From assembly GCF_003569045.1 (NCBI RefSeq), contig NZ_BFCB01000001.1, positions 403,189-467,188 on the forward strand: a stretch of 64,000 nucleotides of DNA. Direction: 5' to 3'. The translations under genes and the position numbers were made by a program. Source of the stretch: Aggregatilinea lenta (lineage in GTDB: Bacteria; Chloroflexota; Anaerolineae; Aggregatilineales; Aggregatilineaceae). A model generated the notes under the pieces. That model was not told the DNA's origin, did no database searches, and worked only from the letters and a program-made list of their open reading frames with translations. Shown here in pieces: positions 43,422 to 52,171 of this stretch (its first letter is position 1; the number at the start of each line of letters is the position of its first letter).

Positions 43422-43883
43422 TCAGGAATGACATACTTTGACAACATCTCGTAAATGCTGGGTGATATGATCGATCACAATTTCTAGATGTTCCTCTGAA
43501 GTGTAATCTCTTGAACCTTTTTTGTATGGAATTAAAACAATTTTGGGATTCAAAATGTTATCTTGAATAGTCCTTTGCGAGGTTTCTAAGCGTTCCATGA
43601 CCGCTCCTACTGAGTAGGATTTCATGGCATCCACACCAGCCTGGTTAAGATCACTTAGTTTTCCCTTTAGGGGTGTTGGCTTAATATCCATCGAGAGATC
43701 GCTTACATTTCGAGCAAAACTCTCATGCCAAAATGTCAGGTGAGATAAAACATCTTTTGCTGTCCAAACTTCATAAACCATAATGTCCGGGTCAGGGATA
43801 TTTTTGTAAATATTAAGTAAATGTTCAATCACATCATTCAATCGTTCCAAGAGTAATCGTCTTTCCTCAGTCACCACCGACAT
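43422..43883 (-). CDS. DinB-like / ClbS-DfsB-type protein
   Basis: 153 residues. The four-helix pattern and the metal-site Hs (VWTAKDVLSHLTFWHESF near residue 40-58 and EEHLEIVIDHITQHLRD near the end) fit the DinB/DfsB superfamily, some members of which protect against genotoxins or act as thiol transferases. The gene is clearly A+T-richer than nearly all neighbours, suggesting recent acquisition. It has its own possible -10 (TATACT near 43918-43923) and no obvious partner. The specific function is unknown. Confidence 0.75.
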   Translation of the reverse strand: MSVVTEERRLLLERLNDVIEHLLNIYKNIPDPDIMVYEVWTAKDVLSHLTFWHESFARNVSDLSMDIKPTPLKGKLSDLNQAGVDAMKSYSVGAVMERLETSQRTIQDNILNPKIVLIPYKKGSRDYTSEEHLEIVIDHITQHLRDVVKVCHS

Positions 43884-44048
43884 GATGATCCTTCCTCGTC
43901 AAGCGTTTACTGAAGCTATAGTATACCTTTCTAGGTGAACTGGCGATCCTTTCCTGTCTATGCCATGCTCCTTCAAAAATCATGTCCATCTTCTACGAAA
44001 GTGCGGAAGAGCCTACAAAAAGCGCATTGACCGGGTTTGATCCGGTCA

Positions 44049-44074
44049 CCGGGGCAGTTCATGAACTGCCCCGG
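44049..44074. repeat. 26-bp perfect palindrome (type D) followed by T-run
   Basis: CCGGGGCAGTTCA pairs with TGAACTGCCCCGG and is followed on the plus strand by TTTTATT. No plus-strand gene ends here, so its terminator form may be incidental. The core is like other palindromes with GGGGC / GCCCC ends. Confidence 0.8.
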
Positions 44075-44085
44075 TTTTATTCCCC

Positions 44086-45492
44086 TTACTCCCAACCCTC
44101 CAGTCGCTGGACCACCTCCGCGACGAACCAGTCCGCCGACGCGCCGTCCAGCACGCGGTGATCGAACGAAAACGACAGGTACACCATTGGGCGCACGGCG
44201 ATGGCGTCGCTGTCCAGCACGACGACGCGTTTCTGGATCGCGCCCACGCCCAGGATGCCCGTCTGCGGCTGGCTGATGATCGGCGTGGCGAACAGGCTGC
44301 CCGCGACGCCGTGGTTGGTGATGGTAAACGTGCCGTCGCGCACCTCGTCGGGCGTGAGCGCGTTGGCGCGGGCGCGGGCGGCGAGATCGTTCACCTGCCG
44401 CGCGATGCCCGCCAGCGACAGCTCGTCGGCGTGCCGGATCACGGGCGCGATCAGCCCTTCATCCAACGCAACCGCCATGCCGATGTTGATGTCACGCTGG
44501 AGCAGGATGCCGTCGTCCGTCCAGCGGCTGTTCACGGCGGGAAACGCGCGCAGCGCCTCGGCGGTCGCCGCCACGAAGTACGCGGTGAAGGTCAGGTTGA
44601 CCCCGCGCGCGGCAAACTCGGCCTTGTGCGCCTCGCGGTGCGCAACCACGCGGCTCAAATCCGCCTCGAAGACAGTCGTCACGTGCGGCGCGGTATGTTT
44701 GCTCTGCACCATGTGCTCCGCGATGCGGCGGCGCATGGGCGTCAGCGGGACCAGATCGCCGGGCAGGCCGGGCGCGGGCGGCGCTTTGTGCACGTGATCC
44801 GATGGGACGGGTGAAGCGCTCGCCGGAGCGGGAGCCGCTGCCGTGCGGTACAGGTCATCGGTGGGCTTGAACAGGTCGCCCGTGCCGGGACGCTCCCAGG
44901 GCGGCAGATCCTCGTCCGCCGCCGAAGCAGGCGCGGCCTTGCGCTGTTCCAGGTAGGCCATGATGTCCTTTTTGGTCACGCGCCCGCCGCGCCCCGATCC
45001 GGTCACACGGCGCACGTCCACGTTATGCTCGGCGGCGATGCGCGCCACGACCGGCGTGACGTGCGGCATCCCGGCGCTGTGATCGACGCGCTCAGCCTGC
45101 ACAGGCGCGGATCGGGCCGCCCCGGCAGCCTCGCGGACTGGCTCGCTCTCCGGCACGCGATCCGCCGCCTGCGTGCCGGGATTGGACTCGGCGGCGTGCA
45201 GCGCAGCCTCGTATTCATCGGTTCCATTAGCGGGCGCGTCCGGCACGGCCTCGTCCGGCGCGCCGATCACGGCCAGCACGGTGCGCGCGGGCACGGTGCG
45301 CCCCTCTCCGATGTAGATCCGCAGCAGCGTGCCGCTCGCGGGGGCGGTGACTTCGGACGTGACCTTGTCGCTCTCGACTTCCAGGATCGGCTCGTAGATC
45401 TCGACCGGATCGCCTTCGTGCTTGAACCATGTCCCGACCGTACCCTCGACCACACTCTCGCCCATCTGGGGCATGATGACTTCGGTTGCCAT
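44086..45492 (-). CDS. 2-oxoacid dehydrogenase E2 (dihydrolipoamide acyltransferase)
   Basis: 468 residues. The lipoyl domain (about 1-80) has the lipoylated Lys in EVESDKVTSEV. The E3-binding domain (about 140-180) has TPVVARIAAEHNVDVRRVTG. The catalytic domain (about 240-468) ends with the DHRVLDGASADWF active-site motif. It transfers the acyl group from E1 to CoA. The E1 subunits lie directly upstream. The neighbouring E1 sequences suggest a branched-chain enzyme. E3 is not in the window. Confidence 0.94.
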   Translation of the reverse strand: MATEVIMPQMGESVVEGTVGTWFKHEGDPVEIYEPILEVESDKVTSEVTAPASGTLLRIYIGEGRTVPARTVLAVIGAPDEAVPDAPANGTDEYEAALHAAESNPGTQAADRVPESEPVREAAGAARSAPVQAERVDHSAGMPHVTPVVARIAAEHNVDVRRVTGSGRGGRVTKKDIMAYLEQRKAAPASAADEDLPPWERPGTGDLFKPTDDLYRTAAAPAPASASPVPSDHVHKAPPAPGLPGDLVPLTPMRRRIAEHMVQSKHTAPHVTTVFEADLSRVVAHREAHKAEFAARGVNLTFTAYFVAATAEALRAFPAVNSRWTDDGILLQRDINIGMAVALDEGLIAPVIRHADELSLAGIARQVNDLAARARANALTPDEVRDGTFTITNHGVAGSLFATPIISQPQTGILGVGAIQKRVVVLDSDAIAVRPMVYLSFSFDHRVLDGASADWFVAEVVQRLEGWE

Positions 45493-45506
45493 ATCGTCCC
45501 CTCCCC

Positions 45507-46493
45507 TTAGTACTCGGCCAGCTCGCGGATGGCGGCGGCGATCTTGTCGGGGTTTGGCATGAAGAAGTCCTGCATGGAGTGTGCGAACGGCACGCCGGGT
45601 ATGTCCGGTCCCGCCAGCCGCCGGATCGGGGCGTCCATGTACTCGAACGCCTCATCGGCCAGCAGCGCGGCGATCTCTGCGCCGTAACCCAGGAAACGGT
45701 TGTCCTCGTACACGATCAGCGCCTTGCCCGTCTTCTTGAACGACTCGATCACCGTGGCCGTATCCAGCGGGGCCAGCGTGCGCAGGTCGACCACCTCCGC
45801 CTGGATGCCTTCCTGCCGCGCGACCATCTCCGCCGCCTGGAGCACATAGTAGTGCATCATGCCGTAGGCGTACACGGTCAGGTCACCGCCCTCGCGGGTG
45901 ACCTTCGCCTCGCCGAGCGGCACGGTGTAGTCCTCGTCGGGCACGGCGTCCTTGATCAGCCGGTAGCCCTTCTTCGGCTCGAAGAACAGCACCGGGTTGG
46001 GATCGCGCACGGCGGCTTTGAGCAGGCCCTTCGCGTCGTAGGCGGTGCTGGGGATCACCACCTTGAGGCCGGGCGCGTGCGCGAAGTACGCCTCAACGCT
46101 CTGCGAGTGGTACAGTCCGCCGCCGATGCCGCCGCCGTAGGGCGCGCGGATGACCAGCGGCGCGGCCCACTCTCCGCCGGAGCGGTAATGCACCAGCGCG
46201 GCTTCGTTGACGATCTGGTTGAACGCCGGGAAGATGTAGTCCGCGAACTGGATCTCGCAGATGGGGCGCATCCCGCCCAGCGCCGCGCCAACACCCACCG
46301 CGACGATGCTCAGCTCCGCCAGCGGCGAATCGATCACACGGTCCGGGCCGTACTTCTCGAACAGGCCGAGCGTCGCGCGGAAGACGCCGCCGCGCTGGCC
46401 TACGTCCTCGCCGGTAATGAATACGCGCTCGTCGCGGGCCATTTCTTCGTCCATGGCCTGCCGCACGCCTTCGATCAACGTCATTTCAGGCAT
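45507..46493 (-). CDS. 2-oxoacid dehydrogenase E1 beta
   Basis: 328 residues, family-typical. Landmarks are VFITGEDVGQRGGVFRAT, RVIDSPLAELSIVAVGVGAA, the FADYIFPAFNQIVNEAA block and GADLTVYAYG-like GGDLTVYAYGMM. With E1 alpha it forms the thiamin-diphosphate-dependent decarboxylase. GGAGC lies upstream of ATG 46493, and the E2 start is only 14 bases past its stop. A type A palindrome fills the gap to E1 alpha. Confidence 0.95.
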   Translation of the reverse strand: MPEMTLIEGVRQAMDEEMARDERVFITGEDVGQRGGVFRATLGLFEKYGPDRVIDSPLAELSIVAVGVGAALGGMRPICEIQFADYIFPAFNQIVNEAALVHYRSGGEWAAPLVIRAPYGGGIGGGLYHSQSVEAYFAHAPGLKVVIPSTAYDAKGLLKAAVRDPNPVLFFEPKKGYRLIKDAVPDEDYTVPLGEAKVTREGGDLTVYAYGMMHYYVLQAAEMVARQEGIQAEVVDLRTLAPLDTATVIESFKKTGKALIVYEDNRFLGYGAEIAALLADEAFEYMDAPIRRLAGPDIPGVPFAHSMQDFFMPNPDKIAAAIRELAEY

Positions 46494-46557
46494 TCGTTGG
46501 TTCGCTCCTGAACAGATCCAACCGGTAATAAGGAATTTTCGGGGTGGTCATTGTCGC

Positions 46558-46585
46558 GTAGGGGCGTATTGCGATACGCCCCTAC
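46558..46585. repeat. Type A palindrome inside the dehydrogenase operon
   Basis: GTAGGGGCGTATTG / CGATACGCCCCTAC with one central G-to-A asymmetry, in the 109-base gap between the E1 alpha and E1 beta genes. In RNA it would form a strong hairpin. Confidence 0.9.
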
Positions 46586-46602
46586 CAAAAACGCACGGCC
46601 AC

Positions 46603-47631
46603 CTACTGCTCGAAATCGGGTGGGGCGAAGACCGGGAACAGCGCATCCTCGGCGGGCGGATAGGGTGCGGCCTCAGCGCGCGCCTGAGCCTCGTCGATTT
46701 CCGCGCGGACTTCCTGCTCGATGGCGTCGATCTGCTCGTCGTCGAGCAAACCGCGCTCCAGCAGGTACGCCTGGAAGCGCTTGATCGGGTCGCGCTGCTT
46801 CCATTCCTCCACCTCGTCGCGGCTGCGATAGGTGCGGTCGTCGTCATCGGAGGAATGCGGCACGGGCCGGTAGGTCTTGGCTTCGAGCAGGGTCGCGCCC
46901 TCGCCGCGCCGGGCACGGTCCAGCGCCTCGGACATGGCACGGTAGGATGCCACCACGTCGTTGCCGTCGCAGATCGCACCCGCGATGCCAAACATCGGCG
47001 CGCGGTCGGCCACGTTGGGCACGGCCATTTGCAGGTGAACGGGGACGGAAATCGCATAAATATTATTCTGCACGATGCACACCACGGGGAGTTGGTGCAC
47101 GCCCGCCCAGTTAAGGCCCTCGAAGAAGTCGCCCTCGCTGGTCGAGCCTTCGCCCAGGCAGACGACCGTCACGCGATCCTCGCCCTTGAGCTTGCTGGCG
47201 AGCGCCAGCCCTGCCGCCTGGGGAACCTGCGTCGCCACCGGGCTGGACGCGGTCACGATGCCCAGCCGCCGGGCGCTCCAGTTGCTGGGCATCTGGCGCG
47301 CGCCACTGGTCGTCTCGCCTTGCTTGCCATAGACGGCCAGGAAAAACTCGTAGGGCGTGTAGCCCAGGGCGATGTTGAACGCCAGATCGCGGTAGTAGAG
47401 GTGTGCATAGTCGTAGCCGCGATGCATGGCGAGCGCCGCGCCCACCTGGATCGCTTCGTGGCCGATGCCGGAAATGTGGAAGGCGATCTTGCCCTGGCGG
47501 TGCAGCACCCACGTGCGTTCGTCGGTCCGCCGCGCCAGCACCATCAGCCGGTACATTTCCCGCAGCAGGGCGGCGTCCAGGTCCAGCCCTGCATCGTCGA
47601 TCTGATGCGAGCGTGTAAGATTTTGTGCCAT
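46603..47631 (-). CDS. 2-oxoacid dehydrogenase E1 alpha
   Basis: 342 residues from ATG 47631, with AGGAGA upstream; the frame to 47673 is unlikely. The thiamin-diphosphate motif reads GEGSTSEGDFF and ends in VQNN, with Glu instead of the usual Asp after the first Gly. PVPHSSDDDDRTYRSRDEVE is typical of branched-chain enzymes. It oxidatively decarboxylates 2-oxo acids from Val, Leu and Ile. It heads the operon E1 alpha, E1 beta, E2. A TATAAT near 47757 may be the promoter -10. Confidence 0.93.
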   Translation of the reverse strand: MAQNLTRSHQIDDAGLDLDAALLREMYRLMVLARRTDERTWVLHRQGKIAFHISGIGHEAIQVGAALAMHRGYDYAHLYYRDLAFNIALGYTPYEFFLAVYGKQGETTSGARQMPSNWSARRLGIVTASSPVATQVPQAAGLALASKLKGEDRVTVVCLGEGSTSEGDFFEGLNWAGVHQLPVVCIVQNNIYAISVPVHLQMAVPNVADRAPMFGIAGAICDGNDVVASYRAMSEALDRARRGEGATLLEAKTYRPVPHSSDDDDRTYRSRDEVEEWKQRDPIKRFQAYLLERGLLDDEQIDAIEQEVRAEIDEAQARAEAAPYPPAEDALFPVFAPPDFEQ

Positions 47632-47919
47632 TCGTTTCTCCTGAAATCTCCTTTGCACAGAGGGGGAACACAAGCGTGCAGCAGCACAGGATGAGGGCAG
47701 CCTCTACAGGTTGTCGTCCTAAAGTCTAAGTACTATCCCATGCCACCCCCTATCCATATTATAGTCATTTTGATCATACAAACCGCCAAAAACCACGCGC
47801 CGGTCCCTCTTCTCTCCCGTTTTCTTTGGGTCGCCCTTTCCGAAAAGAACGAAGGTGGGCGCTCTGGACGGAATCTGCGCCCGCCCGTACAATTGCAGCC
47901 GGGCCTTCGAACCGTGGAA

Positions 47920-49221
47920 ATGGATATCCCTATGGCAGAGATCGCCGCGATCTCCCCGTCCGAGCGTGACGCCGTCTACCGCCGCAACTACCGGCTGTTC
48001 ATGGTGGATTTCGTCGTGTTTACCGTGGGCATGGGCCTATTGGGGCCGTCCACGGTCATCCCCGACTTCGTGCGCGGCCTGACGGATTCGGAGATCATCA
48101 TTGGCCTGTCGGGCCAGTTGTTCGACATCTGCTGGCTGCTGCCGCAGCTCCTGGTCGCGCGGCGACTGCTGACCGTCGCGCACAAAAAATGGTGGTTCGT
48201 GATCCCTAACATTCCGGTGCGGCTGCTGGTGCTGGTGCTGTCCGGTGTGATCGTGCTGGTCGGTGGGGAGCATAAGACCACCATCCTGGCGGCATTCCTG
48301 ATCTTTTACGCGCTGGCGGGCCTGGGTGATGGGCTGGTCGGCGTGCCGTGGCTGGATCTGATGGGGACCAGCATCGACGACAAACGCCGCGCGCGCCTGT
48401 TTGGGCTGGGCACGGCGGTGGTGGGCGTGGGCATGATCGGGCTGAACCCCGTCGTGCGGCTGATCCTGGGCGACAATGGGCCGGACTTCCCCAACAATTA
48501 CGCGCTGCTGTTCGCTATCGCCGGGACGCTGTTCGCGCTAACGGTCCCCGCAACCGCCTTCCTCAAGGAACTGCCCGGCGCGACGCCTCACGACGCCCAG
48601 CCCGCCATGCGCGACTACCTGCCAGAGCTGGTACGCGTCCTGCGCACGGACGGCCCGTTCCGGGCGGCGATCCTGTCGCGGCTGCTGGTCGGCCTGTCGG
48701 CGATGGCTTCGCCGTTTTACATCGGCTTCGCTACGGAGCAGCTTGGCATGTCGAGCAGCGTCGCGGTCAGCAACCTGCTGCTGATGCAGACGCTTGGCAA
48801 CGTGGCCGGATCGCTGCTGCTGTCGTGGCTGGGCGAGCGTCACCTGCTGCCGTTCATCCGCATGCTGCTGGGGCTGGCCGTGCTCCAGCCCGTGCTGGCG
48901 CTGGTCGCCAGCGTCGCCGGGCCTGCGCCGCTGTACATCGCGTTCATCGCGGCAGGCGGCATCGGCGGGAGTTTGATGCTCAGCTTCATGAACTGGGTGG
49001 TGATTTACGCCGGGCACGAGCGGCGCCCGATTTATACCGGCCTGCTGAACTCGCTGTCGGCGGTGTCGCTGCTGCTCGCGCCGCTGATGGGCGGGCTGAT
49101 CGTCGAGGGATTGGGTTACGAGGCAGTGTTCGTCGCGGCGCTGGGCTTCGTAATCGTGGCATTCGTAGTGTGCCTGCGCTCGATGGTATCGCCGCACGAA
49201 GAGGCAGTCGTTGGTGGATAG
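47920..49221 (+). CDS. Major facilitator superfamily transporter
   Basis: About 433 residues from ATG 47920 (MDIPMAEIA); ATG 47932 is a close alternative and the frame to 47740 is not supported. About twelve hydrophobic segments in two halves are joined by a loop (KELPGATPHDAQPAMRDYLP). LFGLGTAVVGVGMIGLNPVV and SLMLSFMNWVVIYAGHERRP resemble the YcaD/Ycel-like or MFS_1 families. Substrate unknown. Single gene, divergent from the dehydrogenase operon. Confidence 0.85.
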   Translation: MDIPMAEIAAISPSERDAVYRRNYRLFMVDFVVFTVGMGLLGPSTVIPDFVRGLTDSEIIIGLSGQLFDICWLLPQLLVARRLLTVAHKKWWFVIPNIPVRLLVLVLSGVIVLVGGEHKTTILAAFLIFYALAGLGDGLVGVPWLDLMGTSIDDKRRARLFGLGTAVVGVGMIGLNPVVRLILGDNGPDFPNNYALLFAIAGTLFALTVPATAFLKELPGATPHDAQPAMRDYLPELVRVLRTDGPFRAAILSRLLVGLSAMASPFYIGFATEQLGMSSSVAVSNLLLMQTLGNVAGSLLLSWLGERHLLPFIRMLLGLAVLQPVLALVASVAGPAPLYIAFIAAGGIGGSLMLSFMNWVVIYAGHERRPIYTGLLNSLSAVSLLLAPLMGGLIVEGLGYEAVFVAALGFVIVAFVVCLRSMVSPHEEAVVGG

Positions 49222-49284
49222 TTTTTAGTTGTTAGTACAGGCAAAAGGCGCTAGGGAACGGCCTTGCGAGCTAGAGCGGACTGT

Positions 49285-49404
49285 GTAGGGGCGTATTGCG
49301 ATACGCCCCTGTTGGTTGGTAAGCGATTCAAAAAAACGGGTGATGCAAGCATCGCCCCTACGGATATCGTGTTTCTCTCCCTTCTCCAACTTGATTGGAG
49401 AGGG
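49285..49404. repeat. Cluster of palindromes types A, D and C
   Basis: A type A copy (49285-49310), a GGTGATGC / GCATCGCC palindrome ending CCCCTAC (49338-49361) and a type C copy with CTCCAA / TTGGAG arms followed by GGGGTGAGG (49378-49404). The 285-base gap has no gene. Confidence 0.85.
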
Positions 49405-49506
49405 GCCGGGGGTGAGGTTCACCCGCTGAACGCGATGGCCCTGGTCCCCACCTCGTCGATTCTTTGCCTTGACTAACCACCAAAAACTATCGACTACCAA
49501 CTGCTT

Positions 49507-50727
49507 TTACCGCATCCTGTCCGGCATGAGCATCATGGCCGCGAACCCGGCGTAGACGTGCGCGGCGGACTTCAGATCGTCCAGGCGCACGACCTCACGC
49601 GGGGTGTGGGCCAGATTCGGATCGCCAGGACCGAAGCCCACGGTCGGGATGCCCGCCTCGCCCATCGTGTACGCGCCATCGGTCGAAAACGGCCAGTGTG
49701 TGATCTCCGGCGCGACTCCGCGCACGGTCTGGATCGTGTGGTTGAGCGCCGTCACCAGCGGATGCGCGCGGTCCAGCACCCAGGCGGGGTGCGCCTCGCG
49801 GGCGGTGCGCACGAGTCCAGTGTAGGACGCCTCCTCGTAGGTGGTGATCTCGACCGTCGCGGGCAGGTTTTCGCGCGCGATCATGCTTTCGAGCTGTGCC
49901 CGCGCGCCGTTGACCGTCTCGCCGAGCGTCAGGCGGCGGTCCACGTAGAGCTTGCACAGGTCGGGGATGGCGTTCAGGCTCGCGCCACGGCTCTCGATCC
50001 CGGTTACGGCAATGGTGCCCGGCCCCAGGAACGGATCCTTCAGCAGCGTGTCGGCCAGCAGCTCGACGTTAAACACCAGCCGCGAAGCGGCGTAAATCGC
50101 GTTCTGGCCGAGCGCAGGCTGGCTGGCGTGGCACGACTTGCCGCGCACCGATACCTTGAACATCACGCGCCCGCGCTGACCCCGGCTGATCTGCATGTTG
50201 CTCGGCTCACCGACCAGCACGTAGTCGGGCCGGATGCCGTCTTCCTCGATCACCGTGCGGACGGCGAGGCCCTCGCATGGCTCCTCCTGCACGACGAACG
50301 CCAGCACCAACGTGCCGTCGATCTCGTCCTGGTAGGGCAGCAACTCGCGCGCGCCGTAGATCATCGCGGCCAGCGCGCTTTTCATATCCACCGCGCCCAG
50401 GCCATACAGCGCGCCGTTTTCGATCACGCCATCGAAGGGCGGGTGCTCCCAGGCTTCGGTCGCCGCTTCGACCGTGTCCATATGCGCGTCGTAGAGCAGC
50501 GTCGGGCCGTTCCCGCTGCCCAGCGTGGCGATGATGCAGCCCATCGGGCTGACGTGCACGCGTGGAAAGCCCAACGCGGTCAGGTGCTCCGCCACCAGCG
50601 CGGCGACGTCGCCCTCGTGCGTGGAGATGCTGGGCGTCTGGACCAGCTTCTGCGTGAAAGCATAGAGGTCTTGAGCCACGACCCATTCCGGCTCAAGCTC
50701 GCGGATGAACGTGAAATGACTTGCCAC
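49507..50727 (-). CDS. M20 metallohydrolase, YgeY-like
   Basis: 406 residues from GTG 50727 with GGAGCG upstream. Metal ligands are in LLYDAHMDTVEA, GLGAVDMKSALAAM and VVQEEPCEG; the dimer region has ISRGQRGRVMFKVSVRGKSC followed by HAS, which is close to the YgeY subfamily described as linked to selenium metabolism. ArgE/DapE-like deacylase or desuccinylase activity is an alternative. Its start abuts the stop of the sugar transferase gene, so they are co-transcribed. Confidence 0.87.
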   Translation of the reverse strand: MASHFTFIRELEPEWVVAQDLYAFTQKLVQTPSISTHEGDVAALVAEHLTALGFPRVHVSPMGCIIATLGSGNGPTLLYDAHMDTVEAATEAWEHPPFDGVIENGALYGLGAVDMKSALAAMIYGARELLPYQDEIDGTLVLAFVVQEEPCEGLAVRTVIEEDGIRPDYVLVGEPSNMQISRGQRGRVMFKVSVRGKSCHASQPALGQNAIYAASRLVFNVELLADTLLKDPFLGPGTIAVTGIESRGASLNAIPDLCKLYVDRRLTLGETVNGARAQLESMIARENLPATVEITTYEEASYTGLVRTAREAHPAWVLDRAHPLVTALNHTIQTVRGVAPEITHWPFSTDGAYTMGEAGIPTVGFGPGDPNLAHTPREVVRLDDLKSAAHVYAGFAAMMLMPDRMR

Positions 50728-52170
50728 TTAGGACGCTCCGTGCGCTAACAAGACGCGGGGGATGGTCCGCAGGATGATCTGCATGTCCAGCCCCAGGGAC
50801 CAGTTCTCGATGTAGTAGATGTCCATCAGGCACATCTCTTCAAAGGGCACTTCGTCGCGCCCGCTGACCTGCCACAACCCGGTCAGGCCGGGCATGACGT
50901 GCAGGCGCTGGCGGTGCCACGGTTCGTACAGCTCGACCTCGGCGGGCAGGGCGGGACGCGGCCCCACCCAGCTCATGTCGCCCTTGATGATGTTGAACAA
51001 CTGCGGCACTTCGTCGATGCTGAAGCGGCGAATCCAGCGCCCGACGTGCGTGATGCGCGGATCGTTGACCAGCTTGGGGTGGCGCAGGTCTTCGCCGGTT
51101 TGTCTCATCAGCGTGTAGTGCATTTTTTCCGCGCCGACGACCATCGAGCGGAACTTGTACACGGTGAAGATCCGCCCGTTGAGGCCCACGCGTTTCTGCG
51201 CAAAGAAGATCGGCCCCGGCGAATCGAGCTTGATCGCCAGCGCGACCACACTCAGCACTGTCAGCGTCACGGGCAGCGTGACCAGCACCAGCGCCAGATC
51301 CAGCGTGCGCTTGACGAGGCGGCTGCTGGGGTGCAGGTCGCTGCTGCCGTCCACGCTGAGCAGCGGCACGCCGCCGAGCATCTCGACCTGGACCTGATTC
51401 AGGCTCAGCTCGAACATATCCGGCACGGTGCGCACGCGCACGTGCTTGTGCTCGCACTCGCGGATGATGCCCACGATCGTGCGCTGGACGTGCCACGGCA
51501 GGGTGATGATCACCGTATCCACCTGCTGGCGGTCGATGATGGGTCCCAGGTTGTCGAGCGTGCCCAGCGCAGGCACACGCCCGATGCTGGTCGAGCCGCG
51601 ATCGGGGTCGTCGTCCACAAAGCCAACCACCTGATAGCCGAGGTCGGGCCGGGCAACGATCGTTTGCAGCACGGAGCGGCCTACCGTACCCACGCCGACA
51701 ATCAGCACGCGCTCGATGCCGATGCCGCGCTCGCGCATGCGCGCCTGGATCTCGCGCAGGGCCAGCCGCCAGCCGCCCATGAGGATCACCACCAGGATCG
51801 CGGTCTGAACGATCAACAGACGGGAAAACACGAGCGGCTGGATCAGGAAGCTCAGCGCCATAATGAACACGGCGGTGGTGGTCGCGCTGTTCATGATGCC
51901 GAAGACCTCTTCCCACCACGTGCGCCCGCGCCGCTCGCGGTAGAGGGCCTCGCTCTGGTTGAACAGAATCATCAGGATAGCGAAGATGATGGCGTAGGGG
52001 ATGTACGGCGTGAAGGGCGCGGCGTTGGCCTCGTCTACAGGCTGGATGAACTGAATCTCGTAGCGCATGTAGTAGGACACGAAAAACGCCACGAACGTCC
52101 ACACGGCGTCGAGTGCGGGCATCATCCATCGCGGCCAGTTATATGCGTTGCGATCCATACTCTGTCCCAT
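50728..52170 (-). CDS. Polyprenyl glycosylphosphotransferase (exopolysaccharide priming enzyme)
   Basis: 480 residues from ATG 52170, one base after the stop of the upstream glycosyltransferase gene; ATG 52158 is possible. Four N-terminal membrane spans and a CoA-binding-like domain (VLIVGVGTVGRSVLQTIV) precede the catalytic C-terminus with YKFRSMVVGAEKMHYTL, RRFSIDEVPQLFNIIKGDMS and VGPRPALPAEVELYE. It loads the first sugar phosphate on undecaprenyl phosphate. It is part of a three-gene run: GT4, this enzyme, M20 hydrolase. Confidence 0.93.
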   Translation of the reverse strand: MGQSMDRNAYNWPRWMMPALDAVWTFVAFFVSYYMRYEIQFIQPVDEANAAPFTPYIPYAIIFAILMILFNQSEALYRERRGRTWWEEVFGIMNSATTTAVFIMALSFLIQPLVFSRLLIVQTAILVVILMGGWRLALREIQARMRERGIGIERVLIVGVGTVGRSVLQTIVARPDLGYQVVGFVDDDPDRGSTSIGRVPALGTLDNLGPIIDRQQVDTVIITLPWHVQRTIVGIIRECEHKHVRVRTVPDMFELSLNQVQVEMLGGVPLLSVDGSSDLHPSSRLVKRTLDLALVLVTLPVTLTVLSVVALAIKLDSPGPIFFAQKRVGLNGRIFTVYKFRSMVVGAEKMHYTLMRQTGEDLRHPKLVNDPRITHVGRWIRRFSIDEVPQLFNIIKGDMSWVGPRPALPAEVELYEPWHRQRLHVMPGLTGLWQVSGRDEVPFEEMCLMDIYYIENWSLGLDMQIILRTIPRVLLAHGAS

Positions 52171-52171
52171 A

